Notes under the pieces: generated by a model
The model's database searches: none
Seen by the model: only the letters and a program-made list of their open reading frames with translations
What the model was told of the DNA's origin: nothing
In this document: in pieces, positions 7,413 through 15,558 of the stretch
How positions within the stretch are numbered: the first letter of the stretch is position 1
Layout of the letters: each line of letters begins with the position of its first letter
Assembly: GCA_964618895.1 (NCBI GenBank)
Contig: CAZUDO010000036.1
Span: 1-31,910, forward strand
DNA: 31,910 nt
Direction of reading: 5' to 3'
Origin: CAZUDO01 sp964618895
GTDB taxonomy: Bacteria; Desulfobacterota; Binatia; DP-6
Program-made: the position numbers and the translations under genes

Positions 7413-7700
7413 TCAGCGCGCGTCGCGGTCGGCCCGGAGGGCGGCGAGGACATCGCCCCGGCAGCGCACCGGCGGGCCCAGCTCGTCGAGCGACAGAGAC
7501 GGTCGAGGCGCTGCGACGAGCACGCCACGCCGGATGAGGTCCTCCCGGCAGGCTGCCGCCGCCCGCGGGCCGGTCGTGATCGGACCGAGCTCTGCGATGG
7601 GGGTGTCCCGATCCATGACGATCACCCGGGTCCCGCCGCGGACGACGCGCAGGTATCGAGACAGGTGGTTCTTCAGCTCGCCGATTCGAACCACCCTCAT
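7413..7700 (-). CDS. Phd/YefM-family antitoxin
   Basis: 95 residues from the ATG at 7700. MRVVRIGELKNHLSRYLRVV followed by GGTRVIVMDRDTPIAEL is the classic Phd/YefM DNA-binding N-terminus; the C-terminal part (RRGVLVAAP, LSLDELGPPVRC) would wrap the toxin. It precedes and should neutralise the PIN toxin at 6970-7407 and repress the operon. No Shine-Dalgarno is visible. A promoter-like pair (TTGCGA, 18 nt, TAAGTT) ends 7 nt before the ATG, suggesting a leaderless transcript. Confidence 0.8.
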   Translation of the reverse strand: MRVVRIGELKNHLSRYLRVVRGGTRVIVMDRDTPIAELGPITTGPRAAAACREDLIRRGVLVAAPRPSLSLDELGPPVRCRGDVLAALRADRDAR

Positions 7701-7707
7701 GATGGCC

Positions 7708-7737
7708 AACTTAGCCACATTGGGCTGCCCGTCGCAA
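7708..7737 (-). promoter_or_regulatory. predicted promoter of the Phd-PIN operon
   Basis: Minus strand: TTGCGA at 7737-7732, an 18-nt spacer, TAAGTT at 7713-7708, then 7 nt to the ATG at 7700. Transcription would start at or beside the start codon. The -35 matches 4 of 6 consensus bases and the -10 matches 3 of 6, so alone it is weak; the same geometry at other TA genes here strengthens it. Confidence 0.35.
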
Positions 7738-7812
7738 GCTACGGGCCTGGCGGCCGCTCAGACCGGCACCGTTCTCACCAGAGCGACCCCGCTACGATCG
7801 GTGGTCTCGGTG

Positions 7813-8010
7813 TCATCCCTGGAGCATGCGATCCAGGAGGACGTCCTCGAGGTGTCGCCGGCCGGCGACGACCGCGTGGATCTCCACCACGGCCAAGACC
7901 GCCCGGGCACTGGTCCGCACCTCTTCCGTAGTGATCGACTCGGCCGCCATGCGCACGAGGGCGACATGGCGCCTGGCCCTGTCGCGTGCTTGCATGCGCA
8001 GAGCATGCAT
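7813..8010 (-). CDS. small hypothetical protein, divergent from vapB-like gene
   Basis: 65 residues from an ATG at 8010. The sequence looks less like a shadow than its neighbours: MHALRMQARDRARRHVALV, SITTEEVRTSARAVLAVVEI and HLEDVLLDRMLQG are balanced in charge and predicted helical. Its start codon is only 14 bp from the divergent antitoxin start at 8025, leaving no room for separate promoters. No family recognised; it may be non-coding. Confidence 0.25.
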   Translation of the reverse strand: MHALRMQARDRARRHVALVRMAAESITTEEVRTSARAVLAVVEIHAVVAGRRHLEDVLLDRMLQG

Positions 8011-8018
8011 GTGATGCT
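7990..8018 (+). promoter_or_regulatory. predicted promoter and GCATGC-rich operator of the VapBC-like operon
   Basis: TTGCAT (7990-7995), a 17-nt spacer and GATGCT (8013-8018), then 6 nt to the ATG at 8025. Each box matches only 3 of 6 consensus bases. The stretch 7991-8040 holds repeated GCATGC and GATGCTT elements, including the self-complementary GCATGC at 7992 and 8023 and the repeated GATGCTT after 8012 and after 8032. This is the sort of repeat that an RHH antitoxin would bind. Confidence 0.35.
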
Positions 8019-8024
8019 TTTCGC

Positions 8025-8255
8025 ATGCACAAGATGCTTCAGGTGAGGAACGTCCCCGAGCCCGTGCACCGCGTCCTCCGTGAGCGTGCCGCCCGCAGAG
8101 GGAAATCGCTCTCGGCCTACGTACTCGACGAGCTGGAGCACCTGGCACGACAAGAGCCGATCGACGAATGGCTCGACGAGGTCCATCGACATCCTCCGGT
8201 GCGCCTGCGCTCGACGGCTGCCCGCCTGGTCCGCCACGAACGCGACGCGCGATGA
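8025..8255 (+). CDS. RHH antitoxin (VapB/FitA-like)
   Basis: 76 residues from the ATG at 8025 (an ATG at 8034 is possible). MLQVRNVPEPVHRVLRERA and ARRGKSLSAYVLDELEHLA form the ribbon-helix-helix N-terminus of FitA/VapB antitoxins ('GKSLSAYVLxEL' is characteristic). The C-terminal part (IDEWLDEVHRHPPVRL) is the toxin-binding tail. The TGA overlaps the ATG of the PIN toxin (ATGA, 8252-8255), giving translational coupling. No Shine-Dalgarno is visible. Confidence 0.85.
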   Translation: MHKMLQVRNVPEPVHRVLRERAARRGKSLSAYVLDELEHLARQEPIDEWLDEVHRHPPVRLRSTAARLVRHERDAR

Positions 8256-8641
8256 TCGTCCTCGACGCCTCGTGCCTCATCGATGTCCTGCTGCAAACAC
8301 CCGACGTGGCTCCGGTCGAGGCGCGGATACGCGCAGGCGACGGCCTGCACGCGCCCGAGTTGATCGACCTGGAAGTGCTCCAGGTCCTTCGTCGGCTGGT
8401 CACGGGGCGCACGGTCTCCGCAGACCGAGCCCACCTGGCGGTGGGTGCCCTCGGCCGCCTCGCGCTTCGGCGCTGGCCGCATGGCGCACTCCGGCGACGC
8501 ATCTGGGAGCTACGCGGAAACCTGACGGCGTACGATGCGTCCTACGTCGCTCTTGCAGAACGTCTCGCGTGCCCCATGGTGACCCGGGACGCGAGACTCG
8601 CCCGCGCGGCGGGCCACCGCGCACGCATCGATCTGCTGTAG
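8252..8641 (+). CDS. vapC: PIN-domain toxin VapC (FitB-like)
   Basis: 129 residues. MIVLDASCLIDVLLQTP carries the first catalytic Asp; HAPELIDLEVLQVLRRLV carries the conserved Glu; LTAYDASYVALAERLACPMVTRD carries the two C-terminal Asp residues, and LARAAGHRARIDLL closes the domain. The full PIN quartet is therefore present and the toxin looks intact. RNA-cleaving toxin acting in the cytoplasm, neutralised by the RHH antitoxin encoded just upstream with a 4-bp overlap. Confidence 0.9.
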   Translation: MIVLDASCLIDVLLQTPDVAPVEARIRAGDGLHAPELIDLEVLQVLRRLVTGRTVSADRAHLAVGALGRLALRRWPHGALRRRIWELRGNLTAYDASYVALAERLACPMVTRDARLARAAGHRARIDLL

Positions 8642-9074
8642 GGGACATTCCGCAACTCGGCTTCCGCATCTCCAGCGTCCGTCTGCGTAACCTCCTCACG
8701 ATGCTGGCGCATTCACAGGGCGCGATCTGCAACCTGAGTGAGATCGGCGGGTCGCTCGGGGGTCAACTATCATTCCGTAGCCCACATTCTCGATATCTTC
8801 GAGGGGGTGTTCCTGGTCCGCCGCCTCGCGCCGTACGCGGCGAACATCGGCAAGCGCCTCGTTGCTGGCGCACCCCAAGGCCGGTGCCAGCTTCGAGTCG
8901 TTCTGCGTCGAGCAGATCCTGCTGCACGCGCACCTTCACGATCCGGCGGCGCAGGGCGCCTTGCCCACGATCCCCGGCGTGCGCTACGACCCCGGCACGA
9001 TGGCGACGCTCACCGAAGGCAAGGCCGCCCACCCGGAGCAGGTGCTGGAGGCGCGGCGGGCCGGGCGGCGATGA
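8642..9074 (+). pseudogene. remnant of a DUF4143/AAA ATPase
   Basis: Three pieces of one protein appear in successive frames. Frame 1 (from 8642): VRLRNLLTMLAHSQGAICNLSEIGGSLG. Frame 2 (from about 8757): GVNYHSVAHILDIFEGVFLVRRL then APYAANIGKRLV. Frame 3 (from about 8862): LAHPKAGASFESFCVEQILLHAHL. This order is that of the DUF4143 domain of predicted AAA+ ATPases (winged helix, then nuclease-like C-terminal domain), but the ATPase core is absent, two frameshifts occur, and the segment between 'NIGKRLV' and 'HPKAGAS' has lost its usual residues. The last part of the open frame (8950-9074) is not assignable. Confidence 0.7.
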
Positions 9075-9095
9075 CCGCCCCGCGCTCCTGACCAC

Positions 9096-11645
9096 ATGCA
9101 CTGCGTCCTGGTCTCGCACTTCCACTGGGACCGCGAGTGGTATCGCCCCTTCGAGACCTACCGCGCCCGCCTGGCGGACGCCGTCGACCGCGTGCTGGCA
9201 CTCCTCGCCGCCGACCCCGGGTACCGATTTCTGCTCGACGGGCAGGCCATCGTGCTCGAAGATTACCTGGCCGTACGACCCGCGCAGCACGATGCCCTGG
9301 CGGCGGCGATCCGCAGCGGCCGCGTCGCGGTGGGGCCGTGGTACGTCCAGCCCGACATGCTGCTGCCCTCGGGCGAGGCGCACGTCCGCAACCTGCTGCT
9401 CGGGCGGCACGTCACCGAGCCGTTCGGCGCGGTGTCACGCGTCGGCTACGTCCCCGACGCCTTCGGCCACCCGGCGCAGCTCCCCCAGGTGCTGGCCGGC
9501 TTCGGCATCGGCACCTTCGTCTACTGGCGCGGCAACGGCGACGAGATCGATGCCCTCGGCCCGGTGTACCGCTGGGAGGCGCCGGACGGCAGCGCGGTCG
9601 AGGCCACCCTGCTGCGCGAGGGCTACTTCAACGCCGCCAGCCTGCCCGCCGACCCCGACGAGGCGGCACACCACCTGGCCGACACCGTCCGCCGTCTCAC
9701 CGCCGGGCACGACGGGCCTGTTCTCCTGCTGAACGGGTTCGACCACATGCTGCCCGACGCGCACACGGCCGCGGTCGCGGACGCGCTCGCACGGACGACG
9801 GGCGCCCCCGTCACGCGCGGCCTGCTCGAAGACGCCGTCGGCCACGGCCGTACGCGCGGCACGTTCCGGGGCGAGCTGTGCGGCGGGCGGGTAGCGAACC
9901 TGCTCGCCGGCACGTGGTCGACGCGGATGCTGCTCAAGCTCCGGAACCGCCGCTGCGAGACCTTGCTCGAGGGCTGGGCCGAGCCCTGGGCGGCGCTCGG
10001 CCGGCTGCTCGGCGCGCCCGACGAGCGCCCCGCCCTCCGCCTCGCCTGGCAGACCCTGCTGCAGAACCAGGCGCACGACTCGCTCTGTGGCTGCGCCCTC
10101 GACACCGTCGCGACCCGCGTGCAGGCACGCTTCGACGACGTCGAGGGACTGGCTACGGCCACCGTGGCACGGCTCCTGGAACGGATCGCTGGGCTCGGGG
10201 TCGAGCGCCGCGTCCCGTGGACGGTCGCGCAGGAGATCGCCGTCTTCAACCCGTCGCCCCATGTACGCACCGACGTGGTGCGCATCGCGCTCGATCCCTA
10301 CCCCGCCCTGGCCCTGCCGCTCGGCCTGCCCGCGTTCGCACCCCTGGCCCTGGCAGCGGGAGACCTCCCGGGCTTCGCCATCGACGGACGGCCGGTCCGG
10401 GTCGTGCCCACCGACGACCCGGAACGCACGCGCTGGCTCCCTGGGCAGACGCCCTTCGACCTGGAGCTGGTCGCCACCGACGTGCCCGCGTTCGGCTACC
10501 GCCGCTACCGCGTGACCCCCACGGCGCCGGTCGCCGACGACGTCGACGACGGCCGGGTGATCGAGGCCGCCGGGGTGCGCGTCTCCATCGCTGACGACGG
10601 GACGCTGGCCGTGGCCTGGGGCGCGCGCGAGTACCACGGGCTCCTGGCGGTCGAGGACCGCGGCGATCGCGGCGACACCTACGACTTCGACCCGGTGGCT
10701 GACGATGCGGGCGCCACGCTGACCGGCGTGTCCTGGCGCCGCCTGCGCCACCCGTCGGGCCTCATGCGGCTGATCGTCCGGCGCGTGTTCTCCGTGCCCG
10801 CGGCGCTCGCCGACGACCGCGCGCGGCGGACCACGGAGCCGGTGGCGCTGACGGTGACGGTCGACGCGCGCGTGGCCCCGGCGATCCCCCGCGTCGACCT
10901 CGTGGTCCGCGTCGACAACCCCGCCCGTGACCACCGCCTGCGCCTCTTCTTCCCGACCGGACGCCCCGCCGCCACCTGTCACGCGGCCACTACCTTCGAC
11001 GTGGTCGAGCGCACGACGGCTCCGCGCGACGGGTTCCGCTGGCAGCATCCGGCGCCGGCGACGTTCCCCATCCAGGGGTGGGTGAGCGCCAACGGCCTCA
11101 CGGTGGTGGCACCCGGCCTGCCGGAGGCGGAGGTGACGCCGTCGGGCACGATCGCGCTCACGCTGCTGCGCGCGGTCGGGTGGCTGGCACGCTACGACCT
11201 CGCCAGCCGCCCCATTCCGGCCGGTCCAGCGATGGCGGTGGACGGCGCACAGATGCAGGGCCCGCTCGAGGCACGGCTCGCGCTGCTGCCGGGGCGCGAT
11301 CCCGCCGCTGCCCGCGACGCCGAGGTTGGGCTCCGGGGGGTGATCGCCGGCGACGCGCCGCTGCTGGCGGCGGAGACGGCGCTCCTCACCCTCGACCCGC
11401 CGGCCCTCCTCCTGTCGGCGGTGAAGCCCGCCGAGCGGAGTACCGGCCTGGTCGTTCGCGTGCTCAACCCCACCGACGCGCCCCAGACGGCCGTCCTCCG
11501 CGCCGGCTTCCATGTCACGGGTGCCCGAGCGGTGCGTCTCGACGAGGAGACCGGCGACGCTCCGGTCACCGTCGACGGCGCGCACGTCCGCTTCCTCGTC
11601 CCGCCGCGCGCGCTGCGCACCGTCCTGCTCAGTACCGGTAGGTGA
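9096..11645 (+). CDS. glycoside hydrolase family 38 alpha-mannosidase
   Basis: 849 residues. The N-terminus MHCVLVSHFHWDREWYRPFE has the GH38 zinc ligands (His10 and Asp12 in H-W-D-R-E-W). GYVPDAFGHPAQLPQVL holds the expected nucleophile Asp121, VYWRGNGDEIDALG belongs to the active site, LLLNGFDHMLPD (Asp216-His217) follows, and NQAHDSLCGCALDTV (His327) is the signature at the start of the middle helical domain. The rest is the beta-sandwich C-terminal half. It hydrolyses alpha-mannosides, possibly mannosylglycerate or glycans; the bacterial MngB-like type is an alternative. No signal peptide, so cytoplasmic. Its 3' end overlaps the convergent porin remnant by 17 bp. Confidence 0.92.
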   Translation: MHCVLVSHFHWDREWYRPFETYRARLADAVDRVLALLAADPGYRFLLDGQAIVLEDYLAVRPAQHDALAAAIRSGRVAVGPWYVQPDMLLPSGEAHVRNLLLGRHVTEPFGAVSRVGYVPDAFGHPAQLPQVLAGFGIGTFVYWRGNGDEIDALGPVYRWEAPDGSAVEATLLREGYFNAASLPADPDEAAHHLADTVRRLTAGHDGPVLLLNGFDHMLPDAHTAAVADALARTTGAPVTRGLLEDAVGHGRTRGTFRGELCGGRVANLLAGTWSTRMLLKLRNRRCETLLEGWAEPWAALGRLLGAPDERPALRLAWQTLLQNQAHDSLCGCALDTVATRVQARFDDVEGLATATVARLLERIAGLGVERRVPWTVAQEIAVFNPSPHVRTDVVRIALDPYPALALPLGLPAFAPLALAAGDLPGFAIDGRPVRVVPTDDPERTRWLPGQTPFDLELVATDVPAFGYRRYRVTPTAPVADDVDDGRVIEAAGVRVSIADDGTLAVAWGAREYHGLLAVEDRGDRGDTYDFDPVADDAGATLTGVSWRRLRHPSGLMRLIVRRVFSVPAALADDRARRTTEPVALTVTVDARVAPAIPRVDLVVRVDNPARDHRLRLFFPTGRPAATCHAATTFDVVERTTAPRDGFRWQHPAPATFPIQGWVSANGLTVVAPGLPEAEVTPSGTIALTLLRAVGWLARYDLASRPIPAGPAMAVDGAQMQGPLEARLALLPGRDPAAARDAEVGLRGVIAGDAPLLAAETALLTLDPPALLLSAVKPAERSTGLVVRVLNPTDAPQTAVLRAGFHVTGARAVRLDEETGDAPVTVDGAHVRFLVPPRALRTVLLSTGR

Positions 11646-12209
11646 GCTCCAGGTAGCCGTAGTTGGCATCGGTGCCGGCGAACGTCTGGCCGACAACGCC
11701 CTGGCCGAAGACGTGCCCGTAGTAGACGTACGCCGACATCTGCTTCATGAGCGACACGGTCACGGCCAGGTCGAGCAGCTCGGCCAGGTTGCGGTGGTCG
11801 TTGGCCGGCGCGCCGGCGAAGCCGAAGACGTTGTTAATTGGTGCGCGCGTTTGAGCCAGAGCCCTTGCACGCCGGGCAGGTCGCGCAAGGTCACGTACCC
11901 CTCCTTCAAGAACACGGCGCCCTGGTTGGTGTTGTCGCGGTCGAGGTGGGGGGAGTTGAAGAAGTAGAGCGCACCAGGGCCCAGGTTGCCGAATGGCGTC
12001 CCCACGCTGGCGTCGTCGGGGAGGTTCACGAGCTGCGTGTACTGGCCGACCACCACCACGTCGACGTGCGGGACGGTGACCTTGGCACCGAAGCGCAGCT
12101 GGCTGCCGAAGAAGTTGTAGCGGTTGGCGCCCGCCGGCGCCGCCCCCGCCGGCGGCCGGAACCAGTCGACGAACTCGCTGCGTACCCGCTCGCTCGAGAT
12201 CGGCGTCAC
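11629..12209 (-). pseudogene. outer-membrane porin (alginate-export-like), internally deleted and frameshifted
   Basis: From 12209 the minus strand encodes ISSERVRSEFVDWFRPP, NRYNFFGSQLRFGAKVTVP, VVVVGQYTQLVNLPDDAS, LGPGALYFFNSPHLDRDN and FLKEGYVTLRDLPGVQG, the N-terminal strands of an alginate-export-like beta-barrel. After LWLKRA (about 11845) the frame fails, and the next frame resumes with NNVFGFAGAPANDHRNLAELL, VSLMKQMSAYVYYGHVFG and a final ELTYRY, a typical outer-membrane C-terminus with a terminal aromatic residue. Most of the barrel is missing between the two pieces, so this is a deletion plus frameshift around 11830-11860. There is no signal peptide at the visible start. Being downstream of the octaheme cytochrome, it was probably the porin partner of that redox operon. 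Confidence 0.7.
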
Positions 12210-12247
12210 GTGGTCTCGCCACGACCACCCGCCACCACGTCATTTCC

Positions 12248-13822
12248 CTACCTCCGGCCCCAGGCATGCTCGGGCCGCGCCAGGATGCCGTCGATCACCG
12301 CCTCCACCGCCGCCGCCTCGCGGGCCTTGCCGTCCGCGGCCGCCCGGTGCGTGAGCTCGCGCGCCTGCGGGATCAGCTTCATGTAGAACGCGTCCGCCAC
12401 CTCGAACATGCCGTGCCAGTGCGTATAGTCGGGCGCCATCATCGCCGCCCCGTGGCGCGCGCGCCGGCCCTGGTGGTGCCAGAGGTAGTACCAGGACCAC
12501 TCGATCTCCTCGTCGAACTGGGTCGTGGTGAGGAGCCCCTGCTCGAGGAGCGCGGTCATGATCGCCTGGCCGGGGCGGGCGAACTTCTCGTTGTAGAGGA
12601 TCACCAGCTCGTCGTACTGGGTGTAGAAGTTGTTCACCCAGTCGTCGGCGTGGCAGGTGGAGCACACTTCCTTCATGCGCGTACGCTTGGCGTCGGCGGT
12701 GTCGACGACCAGGGCCGCCCGCTTGGCCGGGTCGGCTTCGGTCACCACCTTGTGGTTGGCGTCGGTGTCCATCACCTGGCTGAGCGGCGGACGGTTGGTC
12801 CACGAGATGCGCTCGCCCGGGTCGTGCGTGATGCGGCCGCCGTTCCGGATGTTGCCCGACATGTGGCAGGTGGCGCAGGTGGGCGCCGCCGAGTAGTCCT
12901 TGCCGAGGACCCACGACTCGGCATCGAGATTCATCTGGTCCTTCAGGTCGCGGTAGGCGACACCGTGTTTCGACTCGTCGTAGATCTCCTTCTGCGGGTG
13001 ATCGGGTCCCAGGTGACATTTGCCGCAGTTCTCCGGCTGGCGGGCACGGCGGGCGGAGAAGTCGTGCCGGCTGTGGCACGCCGAGCACGAGCCGAGCGAG
13101 CCGTCCAGGTTGATGCGGCCGATGCCGGTGTTGGGCCACGTCGTCGGACTGAGGCGCGGCCGCCCGTTCTGGTCCCGCGCGATGGCGCGCACGGCGGCGG
13201 CGTTGGTCGGCTTGCCGTCGGGGCCGGGCTTGAGATCGTCCACCGTGAGCACGCCGCCCGTCGTGCTGACCAACCCCACCTTGCTGCCGTGACACTGCTG
13301 GCAGCCGGCGATCGCACTCGCCATGCCGTTCACCTGCGTCACCGTGCGTCCGGGCGTCACCCCATGCGGCTCGAACGGGACGCGCGCTCCCTCGACCACC
13401 TCGGCCAGGTAGTTGTCGAGCGAGGCCAGGATGTTGCCCGCCTTGGCGTGATGGCTGGCGGTGAACTCGGCCCCCACCTGCGGATGGCAGCGCGCGCAGT
13501 CGCGCGGCGTCACCACCGACGCCATGGTTTCTCCGTAGTGCACGAACGCGTCGGGCTCATCACGCTCGGCCTGGTGGCAGTCGACGCAGCCGACGCCCTT
13601 CTGGGCGTGCATGCTGCCCTTCCAGTGATCGATGATGCCGGCGCTCGCCTTGCCGTGGCAGTCGACACATTCCTTGGACGCGGCAGGCACGACCACGTGC
13701 GCAGGCACGAGACCCGCCTCTTCGCGCTGGCGGACCACCTCCCGCTGCTGCACGAACAGGAGCGAGACCAGGAAGGTCGCGCCCAGGATGGCAATGATGA
13801 TGCGCTTGGTGTCGAGCGTCAT
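12248..13822 (-). CDS. octaheme cytochrome c, hydroxylamine-oxidoreductase-like
   Basis: 524 residues with eight CxxCH haem sites, at residues 52, 79, 109, 174, 246, 266, 316 and 387, the count and rough spacing of the HAO-like octaheme family. The N-terminus has one hydrophobic helix (IIIAILGATFLVSLLF) without an obvious cleavage site, so the protein is probably membrane-anchored facing the periplasm. Conserved C-terminal blocks: WYYLWHHQGRRARHGAAMM and APDYTHWHGMFEVADAFY. In HAO the fourth haem (here CQQCH at 174) is catalytic, and oxidative members carry a haem-crosslinking Tyr in the C-terminal region; Tyr466 in PDYTHWHG is a position to test. Substrate could be hydroxylamine, hydrazine or nitrite. 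It follows cytochrome b by 10 bp in the same operon. Confidence 0.9.
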   Translation of the reverse strand: MTLDTKRIIIAILGATFLVSLLFVQQREVVRQREEAGLVPAHVVVPAASKECVDCHGKASAGIIDHWKGSMHAQKGVGCVDCHQAERDEPDAFVHYGETMASVVTPRDCARCHPQVGAEFTASHHAKAGNILASLDNYLAEVVEGARVPFEPHGVTPGRTVTQVNGMASAIAGCQQCHGSKVGLVSTTGGVLTVDDLKPGPDGKPTNAAAVRAIARDQNGRPRLSPTTWPNTGIGRINLDGSLGSCSACHSRHDFSARRARQPENCGKCHLGPDHPQKEIYDESKHGVAYRDLKDQMNLDAESWVLGKDYSAAPTCATCHMSGNIRNGGRITHDPGERISWTNRPPLSQVMDTDANHKVVTEADPAKRAALVVDTADAKRTRMKEVCSTCHADDWVNNFYTQYDELVILYNEKFARPGQAIMTALLEQGLLTTTQFDEEIEWSWYYLWHHQGRRARHGAAMMAPDYTHWHGMFEVADAFYMKLIPQARELTHRAAADGKAREAAAVEAVIDGILARPEHAWGRR

Positions 13823-13832
13823 GGGTTCCCCT

Positions 13833-14882
13833 TCAGTGCACGACGACAGCTTCCCACACCGTGAGCGCGATGATCGACAGCACGCCGCCGATACCGATCC
13901 AGACGCTCACGTCCTCGTAGCGCGTGACCCGCCGGAGCCACGCATCGCAAAACGGCCAGGCGTACATCACGAACACGATGCACCCCATGCTGAGGACCGC
14001 GACCGTGCCCGAGAACAGCTTGAGCCACCGGAACGCGACGTAGAAGTACCACTCGGGCTTGATGACCTCCGGCGTGATCAGCGGGTCGGCCTTCGGCCCC
14101 AGCGCCGCCGGCAGGACGGTGGCCAGGGCGGAGAGGACGATCATCAGGACGAGGCCCAGGATCAGCTCGGTGTACAAGTGATCGGGGAAGAACCGATAGT
14201 GCGCCGGCGCGTTGGCGCGCTCGTCCCGGAAGTGGAACTCGGTCACCCCCTGCAGGCGCACGATGGCGATGTGCACCGCCACCAGCACCAGGAGCGTGCC
14301 GGGCAGCACCGCCGCGTGCAGCACGAAGAAGCGCGACAGGGTGCGTGCGTTGTACGCCTCGCCGCCCAGCAGCAGCGCCTTGCCGATGCCGCCCACGAGC
14401 GGCACGCTGTCGGCGATGTTGGCGCCCACGGTGGCGCCCCAGAACGACAGCTGTTCGTACACCAGGCTGTAGCCGGTGAAGCCGGTGAGGAGCGTGGTGA
14501 TGAGCAGCGTCATGCCCACCATCCAGTTGATCTCGCGCGGGGTCCGGAACGCCCCGGTGAAGAAGACGCGCATCTGGTGCAGCACCACGGCCGCGATCAT
14601 GAGCGTCGCGCCCCACTTGTGGAGGCTCCGCAGGTACCAGCCGAACGCCGCCTCCTCCGTGATGTAGCGCACCGACTCGTAGGCCGTCGCCGGCGCGGGC
14701 TGGTAGTAGACGGCGAGCAGGATGCCGGTCACGAGCTGGATGACGAACAGGTAGGCGGGCGTGCCGCCGAGACAGAACCACCAGCGCTTCAGGTGGTTCG
14801 GGACGGGCTCGTTGGTGAGGGTGCGGAGGTCCTCGCCGGAGATCGGCAGGCGGGCCTGAAGCCAGGCGGCGAGACGGGACAC
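13833..14882 (-). CDS. cytochrome b subunit of a bc-type quinol oxidoreductase
   Basis: 349 residues from a GTG at 14882. Cytochrome b features: SLHKWGATLMIAAVVLHQ carries one haem-ligand His pair, RFFVLHAAVLPGTLLVLVAVH carries the other, and KPEWYFYVAFRW contains the PEWY quinol-oxidation motif. NHLKRWWFCLGGTPAYLF is the usual start of the first helix. It would oxidise quinol at the cytoplasmic membrane and pass electrons to the Rieske protein. Its first base is the last base of the Rieske stop (TAGTG), indicating tight coupling. Length is near that of a fused cytb/cytb6-subunit IV type. Confidence 0.93.
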   Translation of the reverse strand: MSRLAAWLQARLPISGEDLRTLTNEPVPNHLKRWWFCLGGTPAYLFVIQLVTGILLAVYYQPAPATAYESVRYITEEAAFGWYLRSLHKWGATLMIAAVVLHQMRVFFTGAFRTPREINWMVGMTLLITTLLTGFTGYSLVYEQLSFWGATVGANIADSVPLVGGIGKALLLGGEAYNARTLSRFFVLHAAVLPGTLLVLVAVHIAIVRLQGVTEFHFRDERANAPAHYRFFPDHLYTELILGLVLMIVLSALATVLPAALGPKADPLITPEVIKPEWYFYVAFRWLKLFSGTVAVLSMGCIVFVMYAWPFCDAWLRRVTRYEDVSVWIGIGGVLSIIALTVWEAVVVH

Positions 14883-15418
14883 TAGGCGCGTCGCTCCGGG
14901 GCGTCCGGGGGAGTGGCCGATGTGGTCAGGCCTTCGACCGGGACTTCGATGAACAGGAGTCCGTTCTCGACCTTGAGCGGGTAGCGCGGGAGCGACTGGC
15001 CGGCTTCGGCGGGGGGGCCGGCGATGGCCTTGCCGGTGGGGTCGAAGGCGCCGTTGTGGCACGGGCAGAAGAAGCGGGCCTTGGCGGCCTCCCAGTGGAC
15101 CGAGCAGCCGAGGTGCGGGCAGGTGCTGGAGAGGGCGACGAAGGCGCTGGCGTCGGTGCCGGCACCGCGGCGGGCAATCGCAGCGGCGGCGCCGGATGGG
15201 GTGCGGAAGACGAGCGACTGACCGACCGCGAAGCGGTCGATCGGGGTGACGAACAGCCAGCGCGTCTCGTCGGGACGGGCCGGATAGAGATAGCGGCCCG
15301 CGATGGCCGCGAATCCCCCGTAGCCCGCCGCCAGACCGCCCGCCATCGCGAGCGAGGCGCCGCGCGAGAGCAGCGTCCGGCGGCTCACGCCGTCCGTGGC
15401 ATCGTCCTCGTTTCCCAT
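14882..15418 (-). CDS. Rieske iron-sulfur protein
   Basis: 178 residues. The N-terminus has a Tat-type signal-anchor (SRRTLLSRGASLAMAGGLAA). The Rieske cluster motifs are complete: CPHLGC and CPCHNGAFD (two Cys, two His for the 2Fe-2S cluster) with the extra disulfide Cys residues. The fold ends in LPRYPLKVENGLLFIEVP. It accepts electrons from quinol oxidised by the cytochrome b encoded next. GGGAGGTG lies just upstream of the ATG. First gene of the operon Rieske-cytochrome b-octaheme cytochrome (-porin remnant); divergent from the MscS gene with about 140 bp between starts. Confidence 0.93.
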   Translation of the reverse strand: MGNEDDATDGVSRRTLLSRGASLAMAGGLAAGYGGFAAIAGRYLYPARPDETRWLFVTPIDRFAVGQSLVFRTPSGAAAAIARRGAGTDASAFVALSSTCPHLGCSVHWEAAKARFFCPCHNGAFDPTGKAIAGPPAEAGQSLPRYPLKVENGLLFIEVPVEGLTTSATPPDAPERRA

Positions 15419-15558
15419 CGCACCTCCCGTGCCAGTCGCCGGGTCCCGCTAGCACGCGATCGGGCAGGCGTGAAGCCACCCCCCTGGCCCGCCACCTGAG
15501 GTCGCTGCGATTTGACCGCCGGCGCCTCGCGGGATACCTGCGCCGGGAATTGTCCCGG

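Noticed and set aside
7676..7695. tRNA T-loop-like GGTTCGAATC on the minus strand
   Set aside because: It is the start of the Phd antitoxin coding sequence (Val-Val-Arg-Ile), and no acceptor, D or anticodon stem can be folded around it.
7990..8040. GCATGC clusters as a CRISPR-like or satellite array
   Set aside because: Only a few short copies with irregular spacing; better explained as an antitoxin operator.
9435..11696. 753-codon open frame antisense to the mannosidase
   Set aside because: Composition of an antisense shadow (Arg, Gly, Val, Ala, His rich) with no motif; the GH38 gene on the other strand is unambiguous.
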